Shown here one piece after another: positions 25,971 to 35,331 of a stretch of 64,000 nt of DNA. The notes under the pieces were generated by a model that did not search any database, was not told where the DNA came from, and saw nothing but the letters and a program-made list of their open reading frames with translations. The position numbers and the translations under genes are program-made. Origin of the DNA: Pseudomonas fluorescens (GTDB lineage: Bacteria > Pseudomonadota > Gammaproteobacteria > Pseudomonadales > Pseudomonadaceae); assembly GCF_902497625.1 (NCBI RefSeq), contig NZ_CABVGX010000017.1:44428-108427 (forward strand), in the 5' to 3' direction. The number at the start of each line of letters is the position of its first letter. Positions within the stretch are counted from its first letter, which is position 1.

Positions 25971-26900
25971 CTAAGGAGCAATCGCCGAGAAAGGCGAGAA
26001 CTGACTACTTAATAGAGCGCATCGGCTGGCAAGCATTTCACGCAAAAGGTTCACTGGCTTACTCAACTGTGCGCGATGAGCGCACAAGAGATTCAGAGGA
26101 GCTCGCTCGCATTGCAGTTCCGGCAGCAAAATTTTCAAGCGACCGGCCAGTACATCAGCTGCAACATCCAGCCAGGATTTGTAAGCGATACCCGCGCCTG
26201 CGAGCGCCCATAAACGCACCACGTCGGCATCGTCACTGAAGCGATCACCACTGACGGTCAGGCCGACTTCACGCTTGCCATCGTGAAAACTCCAGCGATC
26301 GTGAACCCGGCTGCCCAGCATGAACAGCAGGCAGTTGTGCTGAGCCAGTTGCTCCAGCTGCCGCGGCTCACCGTGCCGAGCCAGGTAACCAGGTGCCGCA
26401 CACAAGACACGGCGGTTTTGCGCGGCGATTGGCAAGGCTACCAGGCTTGAATCCTCTGGCTCGCCGTACCGCAGGGCAATGTCCACCGGTTGGCGAAAGA
26501 GGTCGGCAATGCGGTCGCCGAGCAACAGGCGCACCGTAAGTTTTGGATGCTCACGCTGGAATTCGTCCAGCCAGGGCAGTAGCACATTGCGACCGAAATC
26601 CGAGGGTGCGGATAGCTGCAATATGCCGCTGACCTGATCCTGGCCGCTCTTCAACAAACGACGGCCCTCTTCCAGATTCCCCAAGGCGGCCCGGGCATAT
26701 TCGAGAAATCCCTCGCCTTCAGCGGTCAGACGCAGGCTGCGCGTCGAACGAGCGAGCAAGCGCGCGCCCAGTTGCTGTTCGATGCGCTTCAATGCCGCGC
26801 TGGCTACCGCGGCGGACATGTCCATGACCCGCGCCGCTGCCGACAGGCTGCCAAGGTCTGCCGCGCGAACAAATAAATGCAGGTCATCGAAACGCAGCAT
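25971..26900 (-). CDS. LysR-family transcriptional regulator
   Basis: A 309-residue LysR regulator. The N-terminal HTH is LHLFVRAADLGSLSAAARVM with LKRIEQQLGARLLARSTRSL, followed by a periplasmic-binding-like effector domain (GILQLSAPSDFGRNVLLPWL). It belongs to the AaeR/DmlR-like (CrgA) branch. I use the ATG at 26900, since MLRFDDLHLF is the canonical beginning; an upstream in-frame ATG exists. It is divergent from the monooxygenase and quinone-oxidoreductase genes at 27024-28363, a very common arrangement for a LysR activator/repressor and its targets, so control of those two genes is likely. Confidence 0.92.
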   Translation of the reverse strand: MLRFDDLHLFVRAADLGSLSAAARVMDMSAAVASAALKRIEQQLGARLLARSTRSLRLTAEGEGFLEYARAALGNLEEGRRLLKSGQDQVSGILQLSAPSDFGRNVLLPWLDEFQREHPKLTVRLLLGDRIADLFRQPVDIALRYGEPEDSSLVALPIAAQNRRVLCAAPGYLARHGEPRQLEQLAQHNCLLFMLGSRVHDRWSFHDGKREVGLTVSGDRFSDDADVVRLWALAGAGIAYKSWLDVAADVLAGRLKILLPELQCERAPLNLLCAHRAQLSKPVNLLREMLASRCALLSSQFSPFSAIAP

Positions 26901-27023
26901 CGTCCAGCCCCTGATTATCAAAAAAATATTGAAAGAGACTGCTCTTTTAGCGGGTTTTATCTTGCGGTGAAATAGCTAATCATCCCCTGCATCATTAAAT
27001 CACCTGCACAATCGGAGCCAGCC

Positions 27024-27317
27024 ATGTCTCAAGCCTTTACTGCCATCGCCACCCTAATTGCCAAACCGGGTCAGCAAGAGGCTCTCGCACAGCACCTGCG
27101 CGCATTGGTTGAGCCAACCCGGGCTGAAGCCGGATGCGGTCAATACGATCTGCATCAGGACCTGGCAAATCCGCTGGCCTTTTACATGATCGAGCAGTGG
27201 AGCAGCGACGAGGCTCTGCAAGCCCACGACGCCAGTGCGCACATCCAGAATTTTCGCGCCAAGGCTGACGCCTTTCTTCAACACTTCGAGCTCAAGCGCC
27301 TGCGCTCGGTGGCCTGA
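27024..27317 (+). CDS. antibiotic-biosynthesis-monooxygenase-fold protein (YgiN-like)
   Basis: A 97-residue dimeric ferredoxin-like ABM-domain protein: FTAIATLIAKPGQQEALAQH, EAGCGQYDLHQDLANPL and FYMIEQWSSDEALQAHDAS follow the family pattern. Members act as quinol monooxygenases or small stress proteins. The gene is followed after 32 nt by a zinc-type alcohol dehydrogenase/quinone oxidoreductase gene, with which it probably forms an operon, and is divergent from a LysR regulator. Joint use in quinone or electrophile detoxification is inferred. Confidence 0.9.
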   Translation: MSQAFTAIATLIAKPGQQEALAQHLRALVEPTRAEAGCGQYDLHQDLANPLAFYMIEQWSSDEALQAHDASAHIQNFRAKADAFLQHFELKRLRSVA

Positions 27318-27349
27318 ACCCTTCTTCCATTACCGTCCAGGAATTCTTC

Positions 27350-28363
27350 ATGAAAGCCATTGCCTATTACAACTCGCTGCCGATCAGCGACGAAAAGTCC
27401 CTGCAAGACATCGAGCTGCCTTCGCCGGTCGCCGGGCCGCGCGAACTGTTAGTGGAAGTGAAGGCCATCTCGGTCAACCCGGTGGATACCAAGATTCGCC
27501 AGAACGTCCAGCCGGAAGATGGCGCTGCGAAGGTGCTGGGCTGGGATGTCGCCGGTGTGGTCAAGGCAGTCGGTAGTGAAGTGACCTTGTTCAAGGCTGG
27601 CGACAAGGTCTATTACGCCGGCTCCATCGCCCGTGCCGGCGGCAACAGCGAGCTGCACGTGGTCGATGAACGAATCGTCGGCCATATGCCAAAGACCCTC
27701 GGTTTCGCCGAAGCCGCCGCGCTGCCGCTGACCTCGATCACCGCGTGGGAACTGCTGTTCGAACGGCTGCAGGTTCGCGAGGGTAAAACTGATGAAGGGC
27801 AAAGTTTGTTGATTGTCGGTGCTGCCGGCGGCGTCGGTTCGATCCTGACTCAGCTGGCGCACCAGTTGACCGGGCTGAAAGTGATCGGCACCGCTTCGCG
27901 CCCGCAGACACAGAGCTGGGTGCGCGAGCTGGGCGCCGATCTGATCATCGATCACAGCCAACCGCTGAGCGAGGAGCTCAAGCGCGCCGGCGTCGATCAG
28001 GTGACGCACGTTGCCAGCCTGACCGAAACAGGGCATCACCTTGATCAACTGGTGGAAGCGTTGGCACCACAAGGCAAACTGGCGCTGATTGACGATCCCA
28101 AATCACTGGACGTGACCAAGCTCAAGCGCAAGAGCCTGTCGCTGCATTGGGAGTTCATGTACACCCGGTCGCTGTTTGAAACGCCGGACATGATCGAGCA
28201 ACACCACCTGCTCAATCGCGTGGCGCAGTTGATCGACGAGGGTACATTGAAGACGACGGTCGGCGAGCATTTCGGAACGATCAACGCGGTCAACCTGCGC
28301 CGCGCACATGAACTGCTGGAAAGCGGCAAGTCGAAGGGCAAGATTGTGCTTGAGGGTTTCTGA
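27350..28363 (+). CDS. zinc-binding-type alcohol dehydrogenase / quinone oxidoreductase
   Basis: A 337-residue MDR-superfamily reductase. It has an N-terminal GroES-like domain (ISVNPVDTKIRQNVQPEDGA, LGWDVAGVVKAVG), then the Rossmann NADPH site SLLIVGAAGGVGSILTQLA and GADLIIDHSQPL. Catalytic zinc cysteines are lacking, as in the ZADH/quinone oxidoreductase subgroup (YhdH/QorB-like, TIGR02817). It should reduce quinones or alpha,beta-unsaturated carbonyls. It is the second gene of the unit after the ABM protein; length agrees with the family. Confidence 0.92.
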   Translation: MKAIAYYNSLPISDEKSLQDIELPSPVAGPRELLVEVKAISVNPVDTKIRQNVQPEDGAAKVLGWDVAGVVKAVGSEVTLFKAGDKVYYAGSIARAGGNSELHVVDERIVGHMPKTLGFAEAAALPLTSITAWELLFERLQVREGKTDEGQSLLIVGAAGGVGSILTQLAHQLTGLKVIGTASRPQTQSWVRELGADLIIDHSQPLSEELKRAGVDQVTHVASLTETGHHLDQLVEALAPQGKLALIDDPKSLDVTKLKRKSLSLHWEFMYTRSLFETPDMIEQHHLLNRVAQLIDEGTLKTTVGEHFGTINAVNLRRAHELLESGKSKGKIVLEGF

Positions 28364-28549
28364 GGATCGAAAGATGCGGGCTTTGCCAGTTCCTACGGAT
28401 TTGTCCCACAGTTGAACCCGTAGAAGCCGGCGAAGCTTGCAATGTTCTGCCGTCAGTCCGAAGGTTGACCTCTGTCACAACTGCAAGGGTATTCGGGTCT
28501 ACAATCGGAGCCTCTGCAAGACAATCTTTTACGCAAAGGGAGGTCAGCA

Positions 28550-28717
28550 ATGAAGATCCTGATAAAAGAATTGGCAAAATCTCAATGGCAGGTCCGCCTG
28601 GATCAGCATTCGGTGACATTCCGCAGCGAAGCCGAAGCTCGCGCCTTCACCCGCACCCTTGAAGCGCGTCTGCGCGCCCCTCATCAGTTTCCCGATCAGC
28701 AGCGCGCCGCTGGTTGA
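28550..28717 (+). CDS. small conserved-type protein, 55 aa
   Basis: Starts MKILIKELAKSQWQVRLDQH and continues VTFRSEAEARAFTRTLEARL, ending RAAG. GGGAGG stands 7 nt before the ATG, an unusually good ribosome-binding site for such a short frame. Predicted beta-beta-alpha character (strand QWQVRL, strand SVTFRS, helix EAEARAFTRTLEARL). It lies convergent with the Bcr/CflA gene, 8 nt apart. Function unknown; reading-frame quality suggests it is real. Confidence 0.65.
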   Translation: MKILIKELAKSQWQVRLDQHSVTFRSEAEARAFTRTLEARLRAPHQFPDQQRAAG

Positions 28718-28725
28718 GTCCCTCT

Positions 28726-29922
28726 TCAAACCTGGGCTTGAAGCAGCGCCCGGGCATTTTGCAGACGCCGGGTGAGCATCGCCGCGCTCACCACCACAAC
28801 TGCACACAGGCTGATGACCATGGCCATCGGTACTGCCGTGCCGTCGAACAAAAAACCCACCAGCCAGGCGGCGCCCGCAGCAACACTGAATTGCAGGCAA
28901 CCAAGCATCGCCGACGCACTCCCGGCACGTGCGCCCTGGCCGTTCATCGCACAGGCCGAGGCGTTGGGCAGAATGCAGCCCAGGCTGGCCATGCAGATGA
29001 ACAACGGCACCAATAGCGGCCACAGTTGTTTCGTGTGCAGCGAACTGACTATAAGCAAGGTCAGCGCAGCCGCCAGGTAAACCCACACAGCGCGCACCAG
29101 CAGGAATGCCGGGCCACGCTTTGCGAGCAAGCGTGCATTGATTTGCGCCACCAGAATGAAACCCGCCGCATTGGTGCCGAACAGCCAGCCGAAGTGTTCA
29201 GCCGGCACGCCATAGAGTTTGATGAAGACGAAGGGCGAACCGGTGATGTAGGCGAACATCCCGGCGATTGCAATGCCGCCGGTCAGCGCGTGGCCAAGAA
29301 AGATCCGGTCTGACAACAGCCGACCATATTGGCGCAGCGCACCTGACAACGGCTGACGTGGCGCATGGGCAGGCATGCTTTCCGGCAACCCCAGCGCCAC
29401 GGCCAGCGCCGCCAGTGCACTGAAACCCGTCAGCGTCAGAAAAATCGACTGCCAACCCGTGGTGTTGACCAGCAAGCCGCCCAGCATGGGCGCGAGGATC
29501 GGCGCCAGGCCCATCACCAGCATCAGTTGTGAAAAAACTTTGGCCGAGCCCACGGCATCGCACTTGTCACTGACAATCGCCCGCGAAATCACCATCCCCG
29601 CACAACCGCCCAATGCCTGAATGAAACGCGCAGCGATCAGCCATTCGAGATTGGGTGCATAAGCGCACGCCAGGGACGCAGCCGTGAACAGACCGACGCC
29701 GGCCAGCAACGGAATGCGGCGTCCGAAGCGGTCTGCCACAGGTCCGTACAGCAACTGACCAATCGACAAACCAGCGAAGTACGCCGCCAGCGTGAGTTGG
29801 ACGTGTGCTTCGTCAGTGCCGAATGCCAGCGCCATGGTCGGGAACGCTGGCAGATAGAAATCTATCGCCAGCGGCCCAAATGCGCTCAAGGCGCCAAGTA
29901 TCAAGATGGAACGGAAATTCAT
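28726..29922 (-). CDS. Bcr/CflA-family multidrug efflux MFS transporter
   Basis: A 398-residue twelve-TM major facilitator. GALSAFGPLAIDFYLPAFPT in TM1 is the Bcr/CflA signature, YGPVADRFGRR is the motif-A loop between TM2 and TM3, and RFIQALGGCAGMVISRAIV is motif-C-like in TM4-5. Family members export bicyclomycin, chloramphenicol, sulfonamides or cysteine. No adjacent regulator is obvious. Family identity is firm; substrate unknown. Confidence 0.92.
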   Translation of the reverse strand: MNFRSILILGALSAFGPLAIDFYLPAFPTMALAFGTDEAHVQLTLAAYFAGLSIGQLLYGPVADRFGRRIPLLAGVGLFTAASLACAYAPNLEWLIAARFIQALGGCAGMVISRAIVSDKCDAVGSAKVFSQLMLVMGLAPILAPMLGGLLVNTTGWQSIFLTLTGFSALAALAVALGLPESMPAHAPRQPLSGALRQYGRLLSDRIFLGHALTGGIAIAGMFAYITGSPFVFIKLYGVPAEHFGWLFGTNAAGFILVAQINARLLAKRGPAFLLVRAVWVYLAAALTLLIVSSLHTKQLWPLLVPLFICMASLGCILPNASACAMNGQGARAGSASAMLGCLQFSVAAGAAWLVGFLFDGTAVPMAMVISLCAVVVVSAAMLTRRLQNARALLQAQV

Positions 29923-30031
29923 CGGGCATCCAGTGGGACAAGTCAGCAGCCCAACAGTCTAGCTGCGCGGCAACGCCTTGAACATCCGATAGGTCGCTAA
30001 CTATTAAATTCCGCTACATGCCTGCACGGAT

Positions 30032-30053
30032 GTGGGAGCGGTCCGGCTCCCAC
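30032..30053. terminator. hairpin between Bcr/CflA and copZ
   Basis: GTGGGAGC-N6-GCTCCCAC, an 8-bp perfect stem, in REP-like sequence just after the leftward copZ stop. It could terminate copZ. Confidence 0.6.
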
Positions 30054-30070
30054 GGAACAAGTGTTCAGCG

Positions 30071-30268
30071 TCAGACGACTTTAGCTTCGTAGCCTTCATC
30101 AGTAATCGCAGCGATCACCTGCTCCACCGTCAGCGCGCTCTCGACACCGACTTCTTTCGCCGCCAGATCGACCCGTACACTGGCCGCCGGATCCTGCGCT
30201 TGCAGCGCCTGGGTGATGGCTTTTACACAGTGGCCGCACGACATACCTTGAACGTTGAATAACTGCAT
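30071..30268 (-). CDS. copZ: CopZ-type copper chaperone
   Basis: A 65-residue HMA-domain protein. MQLFNVQGMSCGHCVKAIT contains the Cu(I) site GMSCGHC, with the ferredoxin-like pattern finishing in TDEGYEAKVV. It should carry Cu(I) in the cytoplasm to the CopA ATPase encoded nearby and to CueR. It is monocistronic and has its own CueR-type promoter at 30305-30328, which links it to the copA-cueR unit on the other strand. Confidence 0.95.
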   Translation of the reverse strand: MQLFNVQGMSCGHCVKAITQALQAQDPAASVRVDLAAKEVGVESALTVEQVIAAITDEGYEAKVV

Positions 30269-30304
30269 GGGATGACTCCTTTGATGAGGTTAGGTGCAGT
30301 GTCG

Positions 30305-30328
30305 AGCTTGCCACCATGGCAAGGTCAA
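30305..30328 (-). promoter_or_regulatory. CueR-type promoter/operator of copZ
   Basis: On the minus strand TTGACC (-35, 30328-30323) overlaps ACCTTGCCA-N3-TGGCAAGcT (30325-30305), a 9-3-9 dyad with one mismatch. It is nearly identical to the copA operator at 30930-30950, as expected for a MerR-family activator with a long spacer. Confidence 0.85.
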
Positions 30329-30414
30329 GTTCTGCCGTGAACGGCCGGGCTGGCAATCGGCGCCGCGCTCCGCCAAGCTGCGAGCATCAATGACTCGATT
30401 CAGGAGATTCAGCC

Positions 30415-30798
30415 ATGCGCTGGTCAGCTTTCAGCCTGTTTGGCTTGCTCAGCCTCTTCGCCGCTACGCCCTTCGTCCATGCTGCCCCGGTGGATTACGG
30501 CGTGCTGATCATTTCCCGCGAGCGCCTGGAAGTCTCGACCAATTGCGAAATTGGCGTGTACATCCAGGATCAGTTGTCGGCGCGGCTGTTCCAGGAACAG
30601 AGCACATCGTTCAACCTGCCGCCGGGTAACGTCTCGCTGCGTCTCAAGCTGCTGCCGGGCCAGGCACCCGGTTGCAACCCCGGCATGCTTGCCCCGGGTT
30701 CGCAGAACATCACCCTCAAGGCCGGCGATGTGCTGAAGTTCCGGATCGCGATGACGCAGGAAGGCATGTATTTGAAGCCTGCTGCGCTCGACTACTGA
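30415..30798 (+). CDS. periplasmic protein of unknown function
   Basis: A 127-residue protein with a signal peptide (SAFSLFGLLSLFAATPFVHA, cleavage after VHA). The mature part is beta-rich: YGVLIISRERLEVSTNCEIG, LPPGNVSLRLKLLPGQAPGC and AGDVLKFRIAM. Two cysteines (NCEIG, GCNPG) could form a disulfide. It lies between copZ and copA on the copA strand, but REP sequence and the CueR promoter separate it from copA, so it may be unrelated to copper. No family is recognised. Confidence 0.7.
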   Translation: MRWSAFSLFGLLSLFAATPFVHAAPVDYGVLIISRERLEVSTNCEIGVYIQDQLSARLFQEQSTSFNLPPGNVSLRLKLLPGQAPGCNPGMLAPGSQNITLKAGDVLKFRIAMTQEGMYLKPAALDY

Positions 30799-30814
30799 TC
30801 TCCGGCCACCCGCA

Positions 30815-30893
30815 GGAGCAAGCTTGCTCGCGATCGTCGACAACGGGGTGTCGCTTAACGACCGCGCTGGCTTCATCGCGAGCAAGCTAGCTC
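30815..30893. repeat. REP-type inverted pair
   Basis: GGAGCAAGCTTGCTCGCGAT (30815-30834) and ATCGCGAGCAAGCTaGCTC (30875-30893) form a long imperfect inverted repeat of the Pseudomonas REP class, between the stop of the preceding gene and the copA promoter. Confidence 0.8.
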
Positions 30894-30926
30894 TTCCGGG
30901 TTCTTCGGTGAGTTGAAAACTGGCGC

Positions 30927-30957
30927 TTGACCTTGCCAGCATGGCAAGGTTGATCCT
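30927..30957 (+). promoter_or_regulatory. CueR-activated promoter of copA
   Basis: -35 TTGACC (30927-30932), a 19-nt spacer holding ACCTTGCCA-N3-TGGCAAGGT (30930-30950, perfect dyad), and a -10 around GATCCT (30952-30957). The over-long spacer plus dyad is the classic architecture of MerR-family targets, and the dyad matches the E. coli copA type. The copA start is 30 nt further. Confidence 0.9.
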
Positions 30958-30986
30958 GTAGGCATCCACTACAGGGAGCGCGACCG

Positions 30987-33380
30987 ATGTCCGAATCCAC
31001 CACGTTCAACCTGCCGATTGCCGGCATGACCTGCGCCAGTTGCGCCGGACGCGTCGAGCGCGCCTTGAGCAAAGTCAGCGGCGCCAGTGCGGTAAGTGTC
31101 AACCTCGCCACCGAACAGGCCCGCGTTCAGGCGCCCGGCGATAGCCTGCCGGCGTTGATGGATGCCGTGGAGCAGGCCGGTTACAGCGTGCCTCGGCAAA
31201 GTCTCGAATTGAGCATCGAGGGAATGACCTGCGCCTCCTGTGTCGGTCGTGTAGAGCGTGCGCTGACCAAAGTGCCAGGGGTGAAAAGCGTCAGCGTCAA
31301 CCTGGCCAACGAACGGGCGCACCTCGAGCTGCTTGGGCAAATCGATCCGCAGTACCTGATCGCCGCGGTCACCAAAGCGGGCTACAGCGCCAGCGTCTGG
31401 GAAGTCGAACAGCCGCAAACCGATCATCAGCAGCAACGTCTGCAGCGTGAGCGCCTGGCGCTGGTCATGGCGATTGCCCTTGCTCTGCCGCTGGTGCTGC
31501 CGATGTTGCTGCAACCGTTCGGTGTGCACTGGATGCTGCCCGCGTGGGCCCAGTTTGCGTTGGCAACGCCGGTGCAGTTCATCTTCGGTGCGCGTTTTTA
31601 CGTGGCAGCATGGAAAGCCGTGCGCGCCGGTGCGGGCAATATGGATCTGCTAGTCGCCTTGGGCACGAGCGCCGGTTATGGCTTGAGTCTGTACGAATGG
31701 GCAACCGCCGCCGGGCGCATGCCGCACCTGTATTTCGAAGCGTCGGCGGTGGTGATTGCGCTGGTGTTGCTGGGCAAATACCTGGAAAGCCGCGCCAAAC
31801 GGCAGACCGCCGGCGCCATCCGCGCTCTGGAAGCGCTACGTCCGGAGCGCGCAATTCAAGTAATCGATGGCCGTGAACAGGACGTCGCGATCAGCGCCTT
31901 GCGCCTCGACGATCTGGTCATGGTCAAACCGGGCGAACGTTTCCCGGTAGACGGTGAAGTGGTTGAAGGTCAGAGCCACGCCGATGAAGCGCTGATCAGC
32001 GGCGAAAGCCTGCCGGTGCCCAAACAGAGTGGGGATAAAGTCACCGGGGGGGCGATTAACGGTGAGGGGCGACTGCTGGTCCGGACGCAGGCCCTGGGGG
32101 CAGAAACAGTGCTGGCGCGGATTATCCGCCTGGTCGAAGACGCGCAAGCGGCGAAAGCCCCCATCCAGAAACTCGTGGATAAAGTCAGTCAGGTGTTCGT
32201 GCCGACCGTTCTGCTGATCGCGTTGGCGACGCTGATCGGCTGGTGGCTCTACGGAGCGCCCATGGAGACAGCACTGATCAACGCCGTTGCGGTATTGGTG
32301 ATCGCCTGCCCATGCGCCCTTGGCCTCGCCACGCCAACCGCAATCATGGCCGGCACCGGCGTCGCCGCGCGCTATGGCATTTTGATCAAGGACGCAGAAG
32401 CGCTGGAACGCGCCCATGCAGTCAGCGCGGTGGTGTTTGACAAAACCGGCACGCTGACCTCGGGTATGCCGCGCGTCGCGCATTTAAGTGCAATTGATGG
32501 GGACGAAAGCGCCTTGCTGCAAATGGCCGGGGCGCTGCAACGGGGCAGTGAACACCCTTTGGCCAAAGCCGTGCTGGACGCCTGCACCGAACGCGGTTTG
32601 ACCGTCGCCGATGTCCGGGACAGTCAGTCGCTGACCGGGCGTGGCATCGCCGGCAATCTTGATGGCCGACGTCTGACGCTGGGCAATCGTCGTCTGTTGG
32701 AAGAAAGCGGTTTGCGCGCTGGTGAACTGGCCGAATCCGCTGCCGCATGGGAAGCCGAAGGCCGCACGTTGTCGTGGCTGATCGAACAAAGCCCCACACC
32801 GGCAGTGCTTGGGTTGCTCGCGTTCGGTGACACGTTGAAACCCGGCGCGCAGCAAGCGGTGCAGCAATTGCGCGAGCGCCACATCAGCAGTCATCTGCTG
32901 ACGGGTGACAATCGCGGCAGCGCTCGAGTGGTCGCCGAAGCACTGGGTATCGAGGATGTCCACGCTGAAGTGCTGCCTGCGGACAAAGCTGCCAAGGTGA
33001 CAACGCTGAAGAATACCGGCGTGGTCGCAATGGTCGGCGACGGCATAAACGACGCACCGGCGCTGGCGGCTGCGGACATCGGTATTGCCATGGGCGGCGG
33101 CACCGATGTAGCGATGCACGCAGCCGGGATCACCCTGATGCGCGGCGATCCTCGCCTGGTGCCGGCCGCGCTGGAGATCAGTCGCAAGACCTACGCGAAA
33201 ATCCGTCAGAATCTGTTCTGGGCATTTGTCTACAACCTGATCGGCATTCCGCTGGCGGCGTTTGGCTTCCTCAATCCGGTGCTGGCCGGCGCCGCAATGG
33301 CCTTGTCGAGCGTCAGCGTAGTCAGCAATGCATTACTGCTGAAAACCTGGAAACCCAAGAACCTGGAGGACGACCGATGA
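30987..33380 (+). CDS. copA: Cu(I)-exporting P1B-type ATPase CopA
   Basis: A 797-residue heavy-metal ATPase with two N-terminal HMA domains (GMTCASC at Cys16/Cys19 and Cys82/Cys85), the membrane metal site CPC (Cys441-Pro-Cys443), phosphorylation site DKTGT (Asp485), nucleotide-binding HP motif GSEHPLA and [10 protein letters not shown] hinge. It pumps Cu(I) from cytoplasm to periplasm. The stop overlaps the cueR start by 4 nt (ATGA), and a CueR operator lies directly upstream, giving a classic autoregulated unit. Length and domain order match P. aeruginosa/P. putida CopA. Confidence 0.97.
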   Translation: MSESTTFNLPIAGMTCASCAGRVERALSKVSGASAVSVNLATEQARVQAPGDSLPALMDAVEQAGYSVPRQSLELSIEGMTCASCVGRVERALTKVPGVKSVSVNLANERAHLELLGQIDPQYLIAAVTKAGYSASVWEVEQPQTDHQQQRLQRERLALVMAIALALPLVLPMLLQPFGVHWMLPAWAQFALATPVQFIFGARFYVAAWKAVRAGAGNMDLLVALGTSAGYGLSLYEWATAAGRMPHLYFEASAVVIALVLLGKYLESRAKRQTAGAIRALEALRPERAIQVIDGREQDVAISALRLDDLVMVKPGERFPVDGEVVEGQSHADEALISGESLPVPKQSGDKVTGGAINGEGRLLVRTQALGAETVLARIIRLVEDAQAAKAPIQKLVDKVSQVFVPTVLLIALATLIGWWLYGAPMETALINAVAVLVIACPCALGLATPTAIMAGTGVAARYGILIKDAEALERAHAVSAVVFDKTGTLTSGMPRVAHLSAIDGDESALLQMAGALQRGSEHPLAKAVLDACTERGLTVADVRDSQSLTGRGIAGNLDGRRLTLGNRRLLEESGLRAGELAESAAAWEAEGRTLSWLIEQSPTPAVLGLLAFGDTLKPGAQQAVQQLRERHISSHLLTGDNRGSARVVAEALGIEDVHAEVLPADKAAKVTTLKNTGVVAMVGDGINDAPALAAADIGIAMGGGTDVAMHAAGITLMRGDPRLVPAALEISRKTYAKIRQNLFWAFVYNLIGIPLAAFGFLNPVLAGAAMALSSVSVVSNALLLKTWKPKNLEDDR

Positions 33381-33778
33381 ACATTGGCCAAGCGGCTCGG
33401 GTGAGCGGACTCAGCGCGAAGATGATTCGCTATTACGAGTCGATCGGCCTGCTGAAGACGGCCCATCGCACTGACAGCGGTTACCGGATTTACGGCGAAG
33501 ATGACTTACACACGCTGGCCTTCATCAAGCGTTCGCGGGACTTGGGGTTTTCACTGGAAGAAGTCGGCAAATTGCTGACCCTTTGGCAGGATCGGCAACG
33601 GGCGAGCGCGGATGTCAAAGCGCTCGCTCGCCAGCACATTGACGAGTTGAATCGCAAGATTCTTGAAATGGGGCAACTGCGCGATACGCTGCAGGATCTG
33701 GTGGATCACTGCCAGGGTGATCACCGCCCGGATTGTCCGATTCTGAAAAATCTTGAGTCGGGGTGTTGCGCTTCGTAG
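33377..33778 (+). CDS. cueR: CueR copper-responsive MerR-family activator
   Basis: A 133-residue MerR regulator: [20 protein letters not shown] helix-turn-helix, a long dimerisation helix, then the metal loop Cys112[10 protein letters not shown]120. Ser77 is present, together with the CX7C spacing the hallmark of Cu(I)/Ag(I)-sensing CueR as opposed to ZntR/MerR. A C-terminal GCCAS Cys pair adds possible ligands. It is co-transcribed with copA (4-nt overlap) and should act on the two dyads at 30305 and 30930. Confidence 0.96.
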   Translation: MNIGQAARVSGLSAKMIRYYESIGLLKTAHRTDSGYRIYGEDDLHTLAFIKRSRDLGFSLEEVGKLLTLWQDRQRASADVKALARQHIDELNRKILEMGQLRDTLQDLVDHCQGDHRPDCPILKNLESGCCAS

Positions 33779-33814
33779 GTCGTGCCTCTGGCACAGATGT
33801 CGAATCTACCGACG

Positions 33815-33910
33815 CCTTCGCGGGCAAGCCCGCTCCCACAGGGTGCAGCGTGGATAAAGGCTTCAGGCCTGGCACAAAACCCTGTGGGAGTGGGCTTGCC
33901 CACGAAAGCG
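33815..33910. repeat. REPIN (paired REP)
   Basis: CTTCGCGGGCAAGCCCGCTC...CACAGGGT and ACCCTGTGGGAGTGGGCTTG...CACGAAAG are imperfect inverted arms of about 30 nt around a short centre, the standard REPIN layout. Confidence 0.85.
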
Positions 33911-33950
33911 CCGGCACTGTCGACACCAATCTGCAAAGTGTCACCCACAA

Positions 33951-33974
33951 AAAACCCGGCCGAAGCCGGGTTTT
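33951..33974. terminator. bidirectional intrinsic terminator
   Basis: AAAACCCGGC-cgaa-GCCGGGTTTT, a 10-bp perfect stem with A/T tracts on both sides, between the convergent cueR and RIO-kinase genes. Confidence 0.92.
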
Positions 33975-33984
33975 GTTTAACCGA

Positions 33985-34878
33985 TCACTGCATCCAGGGT
34001 GGAGGCGGTTCTTCGGCTTTGCCAGGAGGCGCATCGTCTGCGGCGCGTACCGCTTGCTTGCGTTCTTCATCGAGGCGAGCCGCCTCGATTTCACGCATGA
34101 TGCCGCCGACATCGGCCAGCTCTTCCGGCTCGTCGAACTCACCGGTCAAAACGCTCGCCGGGTGCAAGGTGCCGGCCTCGTACAAAGCCCACATCTCTTT
34201 GGCGTAACGAGTCTGCTTCAGCTCCGGCGCGAACCGGCCGAAGTACGACGCCATGTTGCCCACGTCCCGCTCAAGCATGCTGAACGCATGGTTATTGCCC
34301 GCTGCATCGACCGCTTGCGGCAGGTCGATGATGACCGGGCCGGTCGGAGTCAGCAGTACGTTGAACTCGGACAAGTCACCATGCACCAGTCCGGTACACA
34401 ACATCAGCACGATCTGCGAAATCAGAAACGCGTGATATTCGCGCGCCTGATCCGGCTCCAGCACCACGTCGTTCAAACGCGGCGCGGCATCGCCGTATTC
34501 GTCGGCAACCAGTTCCATCAGCAGCACGCCTTCGAGGAAGTCGTACGGCTGTGGCACCCGCACGCCGGCACCGGCGAGGCGAAACAACGCCGCCACTTCA
34601 GCATTCTGCCAAGCGTCTTCGGTTTCTTTCTTGCCGAACTTCGAGCCTTTGGCCATCGCCCGAGCCTGCCGGCTGTTGCGCACCTTGCGGCCTTCCTGAT
34701 ACTCGGCCGCCTGGCGGAAACTGCGTTTATTCGCCTCCTTGTAGACCTTCGCGCAACGTAACTCGTTGCCGCAGCGCACCACATAAACAGCTGCTTCTTT
34801 ACCACTCATGAGTGGGCGCAGCACCTCGTCGACCAGACCGTCCTCGATCAGGGGTTCAATGCGTTTTGGAGTCTTCAT
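33985..34878 (-). CDS. RIO1-family serine protein kinase
   Basis: A 297-residue RIO kinase. The ATP-binding segment is SGKEAAVYVVRCG with RCAKVYKEANKRSF (catalytic Lys), the catalytic loop is LVHGDLSEFNVLL (Asp and Asn), and the metal-binding loop is VIIDLPQAVD. Proteobacterial members (PA4780-like) are stand-alone cytoplasmic kinases with unknown substrates. The C-terminus is charged and Pro-rich (KAEEPPPPWMQ). It shares the bidirectional terminator with cueR. Length and motif order match the family. Confidence 0.9.
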   Translation of the reverse strand: MKTPKRIEPLIEDGLVDEVLRPLMSGKEAAVYVVRCGNELRCAKVYKEANKRSFRQAAEYQEGRKVRNSRQARAMAKGSKFGKKETEDAWQNAEVAALFRLAGAGVRVPQPYDFLEGVLLMELVADEYGDAAPRLNDVVLEPDQAREYHAFLISQIVLMLCTGLVHGDLSEFNVLLTPTGPVIIDLPQAVDAAGNNHAFSMLERDVGNMASYFGRFAPELKQTRYAKEMWALYEAGTLHPASVLTGEFDEPEELADVGGIMREIEAARLDEERKQAVRAADDAPPGKAEEPPPPWMQ

Positions 34879-35331
34879 CAGCTTTTATTGTGGGTCCTTT
34901 ATTACCAAACACGCGAAAGTCATTCGTTATACGGCAATCTGCTCAATCGGGGGAGGGGGTGCCGACCTATGAACGTTCCGTGGGGAACAGTAAGCACACA
35001 ATGTGCCGTGTTTATCGATGCACCCCGCCGATGTCTTTCGACCGATGGGATCATAGCTGAGCCGAGGTGACTTGTTGATTTACCGACGCAGGGGATTTGC
35101 GACAGAAACCGACAAACGCAGGCTTACCCTTCGTAGGATTTATCTCTCCTGCCCTCAACTTCCTCCGACAACAGCCGAAGTCTTCAATGACGAGGGAGTT
35201 TGTCCGCCGATCGTTCCGATAAAAAACGAGGCCGCACCCAGGGAACCGGGTTAAACCATCACGTTTATTGCTGCCAATAAATCCGCGAGTCATCTGCACT
35301 GCGTGGGCCTACAAGAAAATCTGGAGCGCGG
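34879..35331. other. intergenic region upstream of the chemoreceptor gene
   Basis: About 450 nt with no supported gene. TCCGATAA at 35215-35222 resembles a sigma-28 (FliA) -10 element (GCCGATAA), with GGGAGTTT at 35194-35201 as a poor -35. The spacing (13) is longer than the usual 11, so this is only a weak hint. Confidence 0.35.
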
